A DNA stretch of 64,000 nt. Origin: an uncultured Lachnospiraceae bacterium. Its GTDB lineage: Bacteria; Bacillota; Clostridia; Lachnospirales; Lachnospiraceae. The translations under genes were made by a program, and so were the position numbers. This document shows, piece after piece, positions 33,823-42,057 of this stretch. The notes under the pieces were generated by a model, which did no database searches, had not been told where the DNA came from, and saw only the letters and a list, made by a program, of their open reading frames with translations. Position 1 is the first letter of the stretch. Every line of letters starts with the position of its first letter. The stretch spans positions 1 through 64,000 of the forward strand of contig CAJUJM010000050.1 of NCBI GenBank assembly GCA_910586755.1, read 5' to 3'.

Positions 33823-35567
33823 TCTTTTAATACCTCCAGAACCACCCCGGTTTGCCCCTGAACCGGGCTGATTTCAAGTTCCCAGGCAATAAATCCGCCG
33901 CACAGATGAAACCTTTTTTTCACGCTTGCAAAGATTCCCTCCGCAGTAATCCGCACTCTTTCTCCCGTTCTTGCGGTAAGTAAAAAAGTGTTTTCCCCTT
34001 GCCTGTCAATACTTCTGCCAATTACGGGAACATAGAGGCGGCCCTTAGCATCGGAAAAGCATCTGGCCGCGAAACGGTTTCTGCTGATCTCATAAAGGAA
34101 GCGGTAGGGTCCTCCTGGTTCCTGCTCCAAAGTCCGCAGGGTTCCTTTGACTTCTGCCCTGATCATTTCCGGTTCCCGGGTGCTTTTTAACTCTGCCGCA
34201 AAATCCTGATCGGATGCAAACAGGTTCTTATCCACATTTTCCTCAAAACGAAGGGCCATTTTCCCCAAATCTTTCTTTTTCAGGCTAAGTTGAGAGTTGG
34301 TTACCTCATAAAGAGAGTATCTGGTAACAGACGCCGCAAGAAGGGGCCCTGTTTTTTCATGCCACAGCATCCCCATAGTCCCTCCGGAAATGTGGCCGCC
34401 TTTCTGGTAGAGTACATCATTTACCGTGGCGGTCCCATAAAACCCGCCGCAAAAATACTGTTCGGTCAAAAGTTCCGGATACCGGTAAATCCTGATCTCT
34501 TCCGGAAGGCGGCTTCGCCTTTTGGTCTCCGTCACTCCGCCGTCCAGAAAAGCCGCAACTGCCTTGGCTTTACAGAATGTATGGTGGATGCAGGGCTGCT
34601 CCCCATGGTCATGGTAATCCGGTCCGCCGTAGAGCAGCCCGTCTTTTGTACACTGAGAAAACATCTGGAAGGCGGCATATTTATAGGAAAGGAATTCTTC
34701 TTTTTCCTGTCCGGCCTGTTCCATCATGGACAGATAGCCGTCAGAAGTCCGGCTTCCCCAGTAAGTCCATTTGTAATTTCTGCTTCCAAAGCTGTTATCC
34801 ATGCCTCCGTCCGGCAGCAGAAAGCGGCAGTGTACTTCCAGGCTAAAAAGAAGCCTTTTTTTCATATCCCTGTCACCCAGGATTTCGGCACACTCAAACA
34901 ATGCAGGAAGAGATTCCTCCAGATTGTAGCCTATGTCAACGCCTCCCACTCCTCTGGGGGAACGGTAATCCCTGGGGTGGCTTTCCCCTGTGAGAAATCC
35001 ATCCCCGGAAATGTACCTCATGCAAAATCCGGCCCTCTCTCCTGCATACCGCAGATACTCCGGATCCCCTACATAGGATCCATACAAAGCAATGGCTTCC
35101 GCCGCCGCTGACTGGTAGTTTATATTGGCGTCAAAAGAATTATTGATAGCAGAACAAATCCACTGGACATTTCTCTTTAAGCGCGCTTCAAACCGTTTTC
35201 TTAAGCTGTCCGGCAGACAATTTTCATGGTGCAGAAGGGTTCTGGACAACATACTGACAAAAAACACGGTAATTCCGTTCCAGTCATTCTGGGCATCATT
35301 ATAGTAGCTTCCGTCATCCGCCATCATATTTTCGCTCCAGTCAAAGAGAAGCTCCGCTGTATCCAGGTACTTTTTGTCCCCGGTCCTGTCATATAGAAAA
35401 ATCATGGGGTAAATGGCATCCGCCACTCTTCCGTGGATAATCTTGCAGGAGGGACACAAAATCCCTCCTTTAAAATAATGTTCCTCAAATTCGTTTATCT
35501 GGAGATCAATAAGCTTTTCACACCAGGTTTTCAGTAATTCATAATAATTTTTTGCAATCCCCGTCAT
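33819..35567 (-). CDS. Toroid-like protein of a polysaccharide-use locus, function unknown
   Basis: 582 residues, no signal peptide. The N-terminal half looks like an alpha/alpha-helical toroid (FLYDRTGDKKYLDTAELLFDW, then GSYYNDAQNDWNGITVFF; shown in parts YLDTAELLFDW and NDAQNDWNGITVFF), with a conserved-looking CPSCKIIHGR at 38-47. The C-terminal part is beta-rich. It sits between the permeases and the heparinase II/III gene, overlapping both (TAATG and GTGA), so it should act on the same imported sugar, as a lyase, unsaturated glucuronyl hydrolase-like enzyme or sulfate-free glycosidase. I cannot name its family. Confidence 0.75.
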   Translation of the reverse strand: MTGIAKNYYELLKTWCEKLIDLQINEFEEHYFKGGILCPSCKIIHGRVADAIYPMIFLYDRTGDKKYLDTAELLFDWSENMMADDGSYYNDAQNDWNGITVFFVSMLSRTLLHHENCLPDSLRKRFEARLKRNVQWICSAINNSFDANINYQSAAAEAIALYGSYVGDPEYLRYAGERAGFCMRYISGDGFLTGESHPRDYRSPRGVGGVDIGYNLEESLPALFECAEILGDRDMKKRLLFSLEVHCRFLLPDGGMDNSFGSRNYKWTYWGSRTSDGYLSMMEQAGQEKEEFLSYKYAAFQMFSQCTKDGLLYGGPDYHDHGEQPCIHHTFCKAKAVAAFLDGGVTETKRRSRLPEEIRIYRYPELLTEQYFCGGFYGTATVNDVLYQKGGHISGGTMGMLWHEKTGPLLAASVTRYSLYEVTNSQLSLKKKDLGKMALRFEENVDKNLFASDQDFAAELKSTREPEMIRAEVKGTLRTLEQEPGGPYRFLYEISRNRFAARCFSDAKGRLYVPVIGRSIDRQGENTFLLTARTGERVRITAEGIFASVKKRFHLCGGFIAWELEISPVQGQTGVVLEVLKE

Positions 35568-36403
35568 TATCCTTTTACCCCGCTCATAGCCACGCCTTCC
35601 ACAAAGTATTTTTGAAGAGACAGAAATACGATGAGTACCGGAATCAGCGCAATTACCGATGCCGCCATAATCAGTCCGTACTCTGCGCCGTACTGGCTGA
35701 TAAACATTCTAAGGCCCAGCTGCAAAGTCTTTTTAGACTCTGTTCTTAAGTAAATCATAGGGCCCAGAAAATCATTCCAGGTAGCTACAAAGGTAAAAAT
35801 CGTCAGAGTGGACAAGGCCGGTTTAGAAAGGGGGAGCATAAGCTTTGCCCAAATCCCGTACTCCGTCATGCCGTCCACTCTGGCGGCCTCACAGAGGGAG
35901 TCCGGAATTCCCATATAAAACTGCCTCATTAAAAATACGCCGAAGGCAGAAAATGCCTGAAGGATGATAATAGCCAGGTGGGTGTCGTTTAAGTGCATGT
36001 TTCTCATAAAAATGTACTGAGGCACCATGTAAACCTGCCAGGGTACAGCAATGGTTGCAATATAAGCTAAAAACAGTTTATCTCTGGATTTAAAATTCAT
36101 TTTGGCAAATGCGTATGCCGCAAAACTGCTGGTGATAAGTTGAAATCCGGTTACAATCAAAGTAATCTTTCCTGTATTGAGAATAAATGTAAGTAACGGA
36201 ATCTTCTGCCATATCCGGATATAATTTTCCCAATGAGCCGGTCTTGGAATCCACTGGATGGGGAATACGAAAATATCCTGATTTAGCTTTAATGACGCGG
36301 ATACCATCCACGCAAACGGGATCAGCATAAAAAACGCCATGATCATTAAGCCTGCATACAATGCGGCTCTTCTGAGCTTTTCAGCCTTACTTTGTACCTT
36401 CAT
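35567..36403 (-). CDS. Carbohydrate ABC transporter permease, MalG type
   Basis: 278 residues, six helices, EAA loop IPDSLCEAARVDGMTEYGIWAK (in parts CEAARVDGMTEYGIW). ATG after AGGGGGAAG. Ends with a one-base overlap to the toroid-like gene. Part of a CUT1-type importer whose binding-protein gene is broken here. Confidence 0.93.
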   Translation of the reverse strand: MKVQSKAEKLRRAALYAGLMIMAFFMLIPFAWMVSASLKLNQDIFVFPIQWIPRPAHWENYIRIWQKIPLLTFILNTGKITLIVTGFQLITSSFAAYAFAKMNFKSRDKLFLAYIATIAVPWQVYMVPQYIFMRNMHLNDTHLAIIILQAFSAFGVFLMRQFYMGIPDSLCEAARVDGMTEYGIWAKLMLPLSKPALSTLTIFTFVATWNDFLGPMIYLRTESKKTLQLGLRMFISQYGAEYGLIMAASVIALIPVLIVFLSLQKYFVEGVAMSGVKG

Positions 36404-36415
36404 ATACTTCCCCCT

Positions 36416-37321
36416 TTAATCATTGGCGTATTTCTTTTCGCCGCGGAACTGAATAATAGTAACCAGGAGAACAAGAAGAAACAAAACCATGGCCACTGCG
36501 CTTGCATATCCCAGCTTCCAGTTTGTAAATGCCTCCTCATAAATATGAGAAACCAATACAATGGCTGAGGTATTTACCACACCATTGGATCCTCCCGCAA
36601 GCATGTAAACAATGTCAAACACCTTAAAGCAGTTGATGGTCAGCATGATGGTAACAAAAAATGTCGTAGGCTGAAGCTGTGGAATGGTGATATATAAAAA
36701 CCTCTGCCAGGAATTGGCTCCGTCCAGGGCGCAGGCCTCATAGAGCTGGCTGTTGACTCCCTGAAGTCCTGCCAGGTAAATAACCATATAGTAACCCATA
36801 TTTTTCCATACAGAGAACAGAATAATGGTGAACATTACCCACTCTCTTCCGGCGGCCCACAAGGGTAAATCTTCCGGCGGGCAGCCCAGCGTATACAGAA
36901 TCATATTTACCGGGCCGCTTTTCGATGGGCTGAACAGCATATTCCACACAGCTGCTACCGCTACCAGAGATGCCACATAAGGGAAAAAACTGACCGTTCT
37001 GAAAAAGTTTTTTCCCCTCATCTTCTGGTTCAGTATAATCGCCAGCCCCAGGGCAACTATCAGGGTCAATGGGACGGTGATGGCGGTATACACAATCGTA
37101 TTTCTTAAGGCCGCCATAAACCGGCGGTTTCCTATCATTTTTATGAAGTTGTCAACGGCAATAAACTCCATAGGATGGTTTCCGTCCCACTCCATAAACG
37201 CCAGAATAAATGCAAACAGGATTGGGCCCAAAGTAAAAATAGCAAACCCCAGGAAATTAGGCAAAATAAACGAATATGCAATCAGGCTGGTCCGTTTTTC
37301 TCTGGGTAATTGGCTCCACAT
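36416..37321 (-). CDS. Carbohydrate ABC transporter permease, MalF type
   Basis: 301 residues from the ATG at 37321, which has GGGGAG 8 nt before it; the in-frame ATG at 37357 lies inside the binding-protein gene and is less likely. Six helices, EAA loop QLYEACALDGANSWQRFLYI, partner of the MalG-type gene 12 bp downstream. The frame of the broken binding-protein gene overlaps its first 65 bp, itself a sign of a frameshift in that gene. Confidence 0.92.
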   Translation of the reverse strand: MWSQLPREKRTSLIAYSFILPNFLGFAIFTLGPILFAFILAFMEWDGNHPMEFIAVDNFIKMIGNRRFMAALRNTIVYTAITVPLTLIVALGLAIILNQKMRGKNFFRTVSFFPYVASLVAVAAVWNMLFSPSKSGPVNMILYTLGCPPEDLPLWAAGREWVMFTIILFSVWKNMGYYMVIYLAGLQGVNSQLYEACALDGANSWQRFLYITIPQLQPTTFFVTIMLTINCFKVFDIVYMLAGGSNGVVNTSAIVLVSHIYEEAFTNWKLGYASAVAMVLFLLVLLVTIIQFRGEKKYAND

Positions 37322-38534
37322 ATTTATCACTCCCCAAAATCTCCGCAGCCTGCCCATTCATCTCTGCAATTCCCTCATCAATGGTCAATGCCTCGGTCAT
37401 AATTGCATCGTGAGCTTCATTTAAAACCGTCTCCAGTTCAGAGGTATGCTCATTTACCGGCATTTCCAGATAGATATTAGCCGTATACAGCGCTTCCTTA
37501 GACTGCTGATCCTGGGGGAAGCCATCCATGGTTGCTATTGTATTTACTGCCTCGTCGGTCATAATTGCCGGGAAGGATCCGGTTTCTGCTACAATCTTAG
37601 CGCCTTCTGTGCCGGATACAAATTTTACAAACTCCCATGCCAGATCTTTGCTGTCAGAAGCCTCTACTACAGAAATGGAGGTAATGGTTCCAATGGTGCT
37701 TCCAGGCTCAACGCCCTCCGCGTGAGGCATTTTTGCCAGTCTCCAGTTATCCTTCAGCGCCTGATGTTCCCCTGCATTAATTCCGTTTATAAAATCCTGA
37801 ATCTGCCAGGGTCAGTTTTCCATCCAGGATTGCAGGGCACTGTACACAGGATCGCCAGGTGTGGTAATGACTGCCGTAGATCTCCTGTCCGGGAGTAGGA
37901 TCCGCAACGGCCCTTGCCGTAGCGTCGTACTGCTCCCAGGTCATATCATTGGTAGGCATCTCCACTCCCTGCTTCTCAAAAATCGCCGGATTATAATACA
38001 GCATCCAGAAATCGGAGCGGAAAGGAAGCTCGTAAACCTGTCCGTCTATGGTTACCTGCTCCACCAGTCCGCCATACAGGCTTGTGTCAACGCCATCCTT
38101 TGCGATATAATCATTTAACGGGGCCAATACTCCTTTTTCTACTAAGGTGGTATACTGTGGAACTGACTGGATCGTTGCAATGTCGAAATCTGTTCCGTTT
38201 CCGGAAAGTTCTGTTGCCAGATTGGTTACATAATCGTTAGTTCCACCGGATCCTAAATCTACCGCTTCGATCTTAACGCCAGGATTCTGCTTCTCAAATT
38301 CCGCAATGAGAGGCTGGTAGTAGTAAATTGCATTCCAATCCCATAATGCCCATTTTAGTGTGATGGTTTCCCCTGCTGCCGGGGTTTCTTCTGCCGCCTG
38401 GCTTGTTGCTGCCTGAGTCCCGCTGCCTGAGTCCCGCTGCCTGCCGGAGCTTCCCCGGCAGGCGCCCCGCATCCGGCTATAAGCACTGCTGCCATTACTG
38501 CTATAGACCCGAATCTTCCTATTTTCTTTTTCAT
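37257..38534 (-). pseudogene. Broken sugar ABC substrate-binding protein gene
   Basis: Family 1 solute-binding lipoprotein gene, split over three frames. The ATG at 38534 starts a good signal peptide with lipobox LIAGC, but a 14-bp tandem duplication (38408-38443) shifts the frame. The main body then reads in another frame (38472-37777, from GTQAATSQAAEETP to LADSGFYKR), stops, and resumes in the third frame (QDFINGINAGEHQALKDNW, then MPHAEGVEPGSTIGTITSI). Several dozen residues normally found between these parts (the region around a GTW motif) are missing. The end runs 65 bp into the permease gene. No functional protein is expected. Confidence 0.88.
38408..38443. repeat. 14-bp tandem duplication that shifts the frame
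   Basis: GCTGCCTGAGTCCC at 38408-38421 is repeated exactly at 38422-38435, and 8 bases of a third copy follow. Deleting one copy joins the lipobox frame to the frame of the mature protein (AGSGTQAATSQAAEE), so the duplication itself is the lesion. Confidence 0.92.
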
Positions 38535-38762
38535 ATTTTACTCCCTCTTTCTTTTGTTTTGTTCTGTGGTTTATGACATCAGTTTATCCTTTTTATTAGA
38601 ATATTTGAATGGTAAATTTCTTTAACAGTTCTCACTTTTATTTAATTTCTCTCTTTCAAATCCAGACTTTTATATTTTTTTACACACATTTAGCAAAATT
38701 TTCATTTTTTCCTTTGAAATATTTGATATATAGTATAATAAAGGGGAAAGGGTGAAAAAGTT

Positions 38763-40625
38763 ATGAAAAACCGATTGAACTATTTCAGTAAGAAATCCAT
38801 TAATTTTCAGATTACGTTTGTAAGCTTGCTGGTTTCAACCATAATATCGATTCTGATTGTAGGGATCTGCTATACTGCTTTTTCCAGACTGTTAAATGAA
38901 AATGATATTCGTTCCAGTGAATATAACCTGTCCTTAGCAGTCAGTACCTTTAACTCGGATATAGAAGGGATCCTGGACTTTGCCAAATGGTGCCAGGCGG
39001 ACAGCGACATCCAGCATTATCTCCAAAATGCTGAAACCTATCAGAAGGATTCTTCTATTAAACCTTTGTTTAATGTATCCTCTGTACAGACCTATGAAAA
39101 AGTAAATAAGGAGTTTTTTTCTTCCAGCCTTCCTTATCTGGATCGGGTAATTATTTCTACCAACACGGGAAAATATTATATCCACATTATGGCGAAAACC
39201 ATCCCCAGTAACTATTCCCCTGCAGAAACCGTTCTGGAACAGCCCTTTTTCCAGTCTTATATGGACTCCCGGGGATATGTATGGGACCGAATCGAAAACG
39301 ATCTGTTCAGTTCCCGGTGGGACAGGCAGTTTATTCCCATCATTCGCCCCATTTACTTAAGTCCAAATCATCAGATAGGCTTTTTATATATGGAAGTTTC
39401 TACTGACATTTTTAAAAATACCTTGTCCTCCTATCCTTACAGCGTATCTCCCCGTGTTACGTTTTCCGGAAACAGCTATTATCTGGACCAGGAAACCTTT
39501 GTCAGCTGCGCCCATCCTCTGGAGAGTTTAGATCTTACTCCCTTATCCTTTTTAAGGCCTGACATTCAATTTTACACTTCTGGTTCTGTTTTTCATAAGA
39601 ACCAGGCTTTGAGTATGAAAAGCGTAATTCCTGATATTATATTTTCCCAGAAAGTTTACCGTCAGTCCTTGTTGTCACAGGATTTTAGCCTGTATTTTAT
39701 GATTTTGTTAATGGTCTTTATTCTGGTGCTGACAGGAGGCCTTTTAATCAGTCATACTTTAAACCGGCTGGTATCCGAACCGATTCAGACCATATGCTGC
39801 AAAATCCGCGGAATCAGCCAGGGGGATTTTTCCCGAGAACCGGGGATAGAATATACCAACGAACTGGGGGATATTGGAAAGTGCATTAATACCATGTCAG
39901 AAAATGTGGTCTCTCTTATGAACAAGCGCCTGACCGATGAAAAGCATAAGCAGGAGTTAGAATATCAGATTCTTCAATCCCAGATTAACCCCCATTTCCT
40001 GTATAATACCCTGAATTCCATTAAATGGATGGCATCTATCCAGGGGGCCGGCGGAGTGGCCGATATGATTACCTCCCTGTCCCGGCTGATGAAAACGGTT
40101 GCCAAGGCAAGGGATGCTATGGTTCCCCTGTCCAATGAGCTGGAGCTTTTAAACGACTACTTTTTTATTCAGCGCCACCGCTATGGCGGCGGGGTTAAGC
40201 TGGTTTATGAGCTGGAAGATGAAGCCTTAAAATCCTGTCTGATTCACCGCTTCTCTCTCCAGCCGATTGTTGAAAATGCTTTATTTCACGGCATTGAGCC
40301 AAAGGGAGGAAAAGGCTGTATCACCATCTGTGCTTCTTCCGTAAACCAGGAAAAGCTGATTATCACCATTACGGATGACGGAATCGGCATGACGCCGGAT
40401 ATGATCGAAAAAGCTTTGTCCGGTACAGAGGAGATCCGGCACGATTTTTTCCGGCAGGTGGGGATTCACAATGTAAACCAGCGTATTCAGCACTCTTTTG
40501 GAGCCGGATACGGCATCTCCATTAAAAGCGCTCCGGGAGAGTATACCAGTATGATCTTTACTCTTCCTTATCTGACAGAGTATCCCCCGGCTTTCCCCGT
40601 AAAAGAAAGGAATTCTTATGTATAA
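38763..40625 (+). CDS. Sensor histidine kinase, YesM type
   Basis: Membrane kinase of 620 residues: TM1 about 15-38, extracellular sensor domain to about 305, TM2 about 315-335, HAMP linker (LVSEPIQTICCKIRGISQGDF), then the His-kinase domain with the phospho-acceptor in QINPHFLYNTLNSIKWM (about 408-424), N-box QPIVENALFHGIE and G-box ITDDGIGM. It pairs with the YesN regulator, whose gene overlaps its end by 8 bp. YesMN systems usually control nearby CUT1 sugar importers; here the divergent polysaccharide locus at 32170-38534. The gap 38535-38762 holds only AT-rich promoter-like DNA (TATAAT at 38734). Confidence 0.93.
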   Translation: MKNRLNYFSKKSINFQITFVSLLVSTIISILIVGICYTAFSRLLNENDIRSSEYNLSLAVSTFNSDIEGILDFAKWCQADSDIQHYLQNAETYQKDSSIKPLFNVSSVQTYEKVNKEFFSSSLPYLDRVIISTNTGKYYIHIMAKTIPSNYSPAETVLEQPFFQSYMDSRGYVWDRIENDLFSSRWDRQFIPIIRPIYLSPNHQIGFLYMEVSTDIFKNTLSSYPYSVSPRVTFSGNSYYLDQETFVSCAHPLESLDLTPLSFLRPDIQFYTSGSVFHKNQALSMKSVIPDIIFSQKVYRQSLLSQDFSLYFMILLMVFILVLTGGLLISHTLNRLVSEPIQTICCKIRGISQGDFSREPGIEYTNELGDIGKCINTMSENVVSLMNKRLTDEKHKQELEYQILQSQINPHFLYNTLNSIKWMASIQGAGGVADMITSLSRLMKTVAKARDAMVPLSNELELLNDYFFIQRHRYGGGVKLVYELEDEALKSCLIHRFSLQPIVENALFHGIEPKGGKGCITICASSVNQEKLIITITDDGIGMTPDMIEKALSGTEEIRHDFFRQVGIHNVNQRIQHSFGAGYGISIKSAPGEYTSMIFTLPYLTEYPPAFPVKERNSYV

Positions 40626-41880
40626 ATTACTGATTGTGGATGATGAGCCCTTAATGCAAATGGGCATTACCTCTATGATACAAATGAATCATATGGATAT
40701 CCAGATATGCGGAAACGCTTCCAATGGCTGGGAGGCGCTGGAAAAAATCCGGGAATTGTCACCGGAAATCGTGATTTGTGATATTAAGATGCCTATGATG
40801 GATGGCTTGGAATTGGCAGAAAAATCCCGGGAAATCTACGGCCGTCTTCCGGTATTTATTATGCTGACCGCCTATGAAGAATTTGAGCTTGCCAAGAAGG
40901 CTATCCTCTGCCAGGTAATCGACTATCTGGTTAAAATAGAACTGACTCCTGAGATTTTATCGGAAGCCCTTTTAAAAGCATCCAGGCAGGTTCAGGAGTA
41001 TTCCAGGGACTCCAGCGCCCCTGCCCTCCACACCTTTTACGATAAATTTTTTATGAGGCTGCTGAACAACCTTCTGTCCCCGGATGCCATCGACCGCCAT
41101 GCCCGGGAACTTTCCATCAATTTGAATTACCCCTGTTTTGTCGCAGCTTCCGGCCATATCCATGTAAGTTCCGGAACAGATGGGGTCCTTGACAGCAGTC
41201 AGTACCTAAATCTCCATTCCTCTTCTATTAATATGCTCCGGGAAATTCTGAAAAAATATGTCTCCTGTTATCTGGTTTCTCTGGATACCAGACATTTTGC
41301 CGTAATTTTTAATCTGGAAAATGATGAGAATCTCTATTCCCTCATTAAAGATGGGCTGGAAGATGCGGTCTCTCTGCTGAAAAGCTACTTTTCCATCCGC
41401 ATTACTCTTGGAGTGGGAACTGCTGCCAGGCTTCCCTGGGACATTCATATATCATTTCAGGAAGCAAAAAAGGCTGAAGAATTTTCCGGCGAAAAAACTC
41501 CTTTTGTGTTTTATCGGGATATTGTTGAGCAAAACCGGATATCGGAAAAGGGGAAATTGATCTCTCAGGTTCAGGATTACATTAATCAACATCTTACGGA
41601 GCGCCTCTCTCTCAACGCTGTGGCGGATCTGTTTTACCTGTCCCCGGGTTATCTCTCCACTACTTTTAAAAAGCACTGCGGCATGTCCTTTACCGAATAT
41701 ATTAACTGTCAGAAAATTAGTCTGGCAAAGGATCTTCTCCTGAAGCAGGAAATGAAAATCTATGAGATCGCTGCTTTTTTGGGATTTGAAAATACCTATT
41801 ACTTTTCAAAAGTTTTTAAAAAGATATCCGGTATGAGTCCCAGTGAATTTGTTGCAGATAAGTTGTCCTCCTTCCTTTGA
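40618..41880 (+). CDS. Response regulator with AraC output domain, YesN type
   Basis: 420 residues: receiver domain 1-120 with acidic pocket LIVDDEP and phospho-acceptor Asp 55 (VICDIKMPMMDG), a middle region, and a C-terminal AraC double helix-turn-helix (about 310-415: LNAVADLFYLSPGYLSTTFKK, shown in parts LSPGYLSTTFKK; IAAFLGFENTYYFSKVFKK; SPSEF). The usual Lys-Pro after the last receiver strand reads VKIEL, without the Pro. Partner of the YesM kinase. Confidence 0.93.
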   Translation: MYKLLIVDDEPLMQMGITSMIQMNHMDIQICGNASNGWEALEKIRELSPEIVICDIKMPMMDGLELAEKSREIYGRLPVFIMLTAYEEFELAKKAILCQVIDYLVKIELTPEILSEALLKASRQVQEYSRDSSAPALHTFYDKFFMRLLNNLLSPDAIDRHARELSINLNYPCFVAASGHIHVSSGTDGVLDSSQYLNLHSSSINMLREILKKYVSCYLVSLDTRHFAVIFNLENDENLYSLIKDGLEDAVSLLKSYFSIRITLGVGTAARLPWDIHISFQEAKKAEEFSGEKTPFVFYRDIVEQNRISEKGKLISQVQDYINQHLTERLSLNAVADLFYLSPGYLSTTFKKHCGMSFTEYINCQKISLAKDLLLKQEMKIYEIAAFLGFENTYYFSKVFKKISGMSPSEFVADKLSSFL

Positions 41881-41905
41881 CCTAGCGTTAAAAAAGTGTT
41901 ATAGT
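41877..41905 (+). promoter_or_regulatory. Promoter of the MATE leader RNA
   Basis: TTGACC (41877-41882), 17-bp spacer, TATAGT (41900-41905). It overlaps the stop of the YesN gene. The transcript should start near 41912, giving a leader of about 146 nt before the MATE start codon. Confidence 0.72.
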
Positions 41906-41911
41906 TAGAGT

Positions 41912-42018
41912 ATCATGTGATGCCAGGGTCAAAAGGTCATATATGACTTTAAGATTGCAGCAGCATGAAATGCGGAGCAATCCGTTGGCATCAGGGGGCA
42001 AAAGACCTTTTGCCCCCT
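41912..42018 (+). ncRNA. Structured leader RNA before the MATE exporter, riboswitch candidate
   Basis: Pairings seen: GATGCCA (41919-41925) with TGGCATC (41986-41992); an inner hairpin AAAGGTCAT/ATGACTTT (41933-41950); and a perfect 12-bp hairpin AGGGGGCAAAAG (41993-42004) with CTTTTGCCCCCT (42007-42018). The 3' arm of that last hairpin can instead pair with the 5' segment GATGCCAGGGTCAAAAGG (41919-41936) at 14 of 18 positions, so two states exclude each other. MATE (mepA) leaders in Clostridia are known carriers of class IV guanidine riboswitches; whether this is one I cannot tell by eye. Confidence 0.6.
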
Positions 42019-42057
42019 ACATCATCACATCCGGTAAGAGAGAAGGTTTGATTTTCT

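Noticed and set aside
34290..35111. Open frame of 273 codons on the plus strand
   Set aside because: Antisense shadow of the toroid-like gene, with low-quality composition and no start signals.
42007..42030. Simple intrinsic terminator of the YesN gene
   Set aside because: The 12-bp hairpin lacks a T-run, lies after a new promoter and can refold with the 5' part of the leader, so a regulatory leader explains it better.
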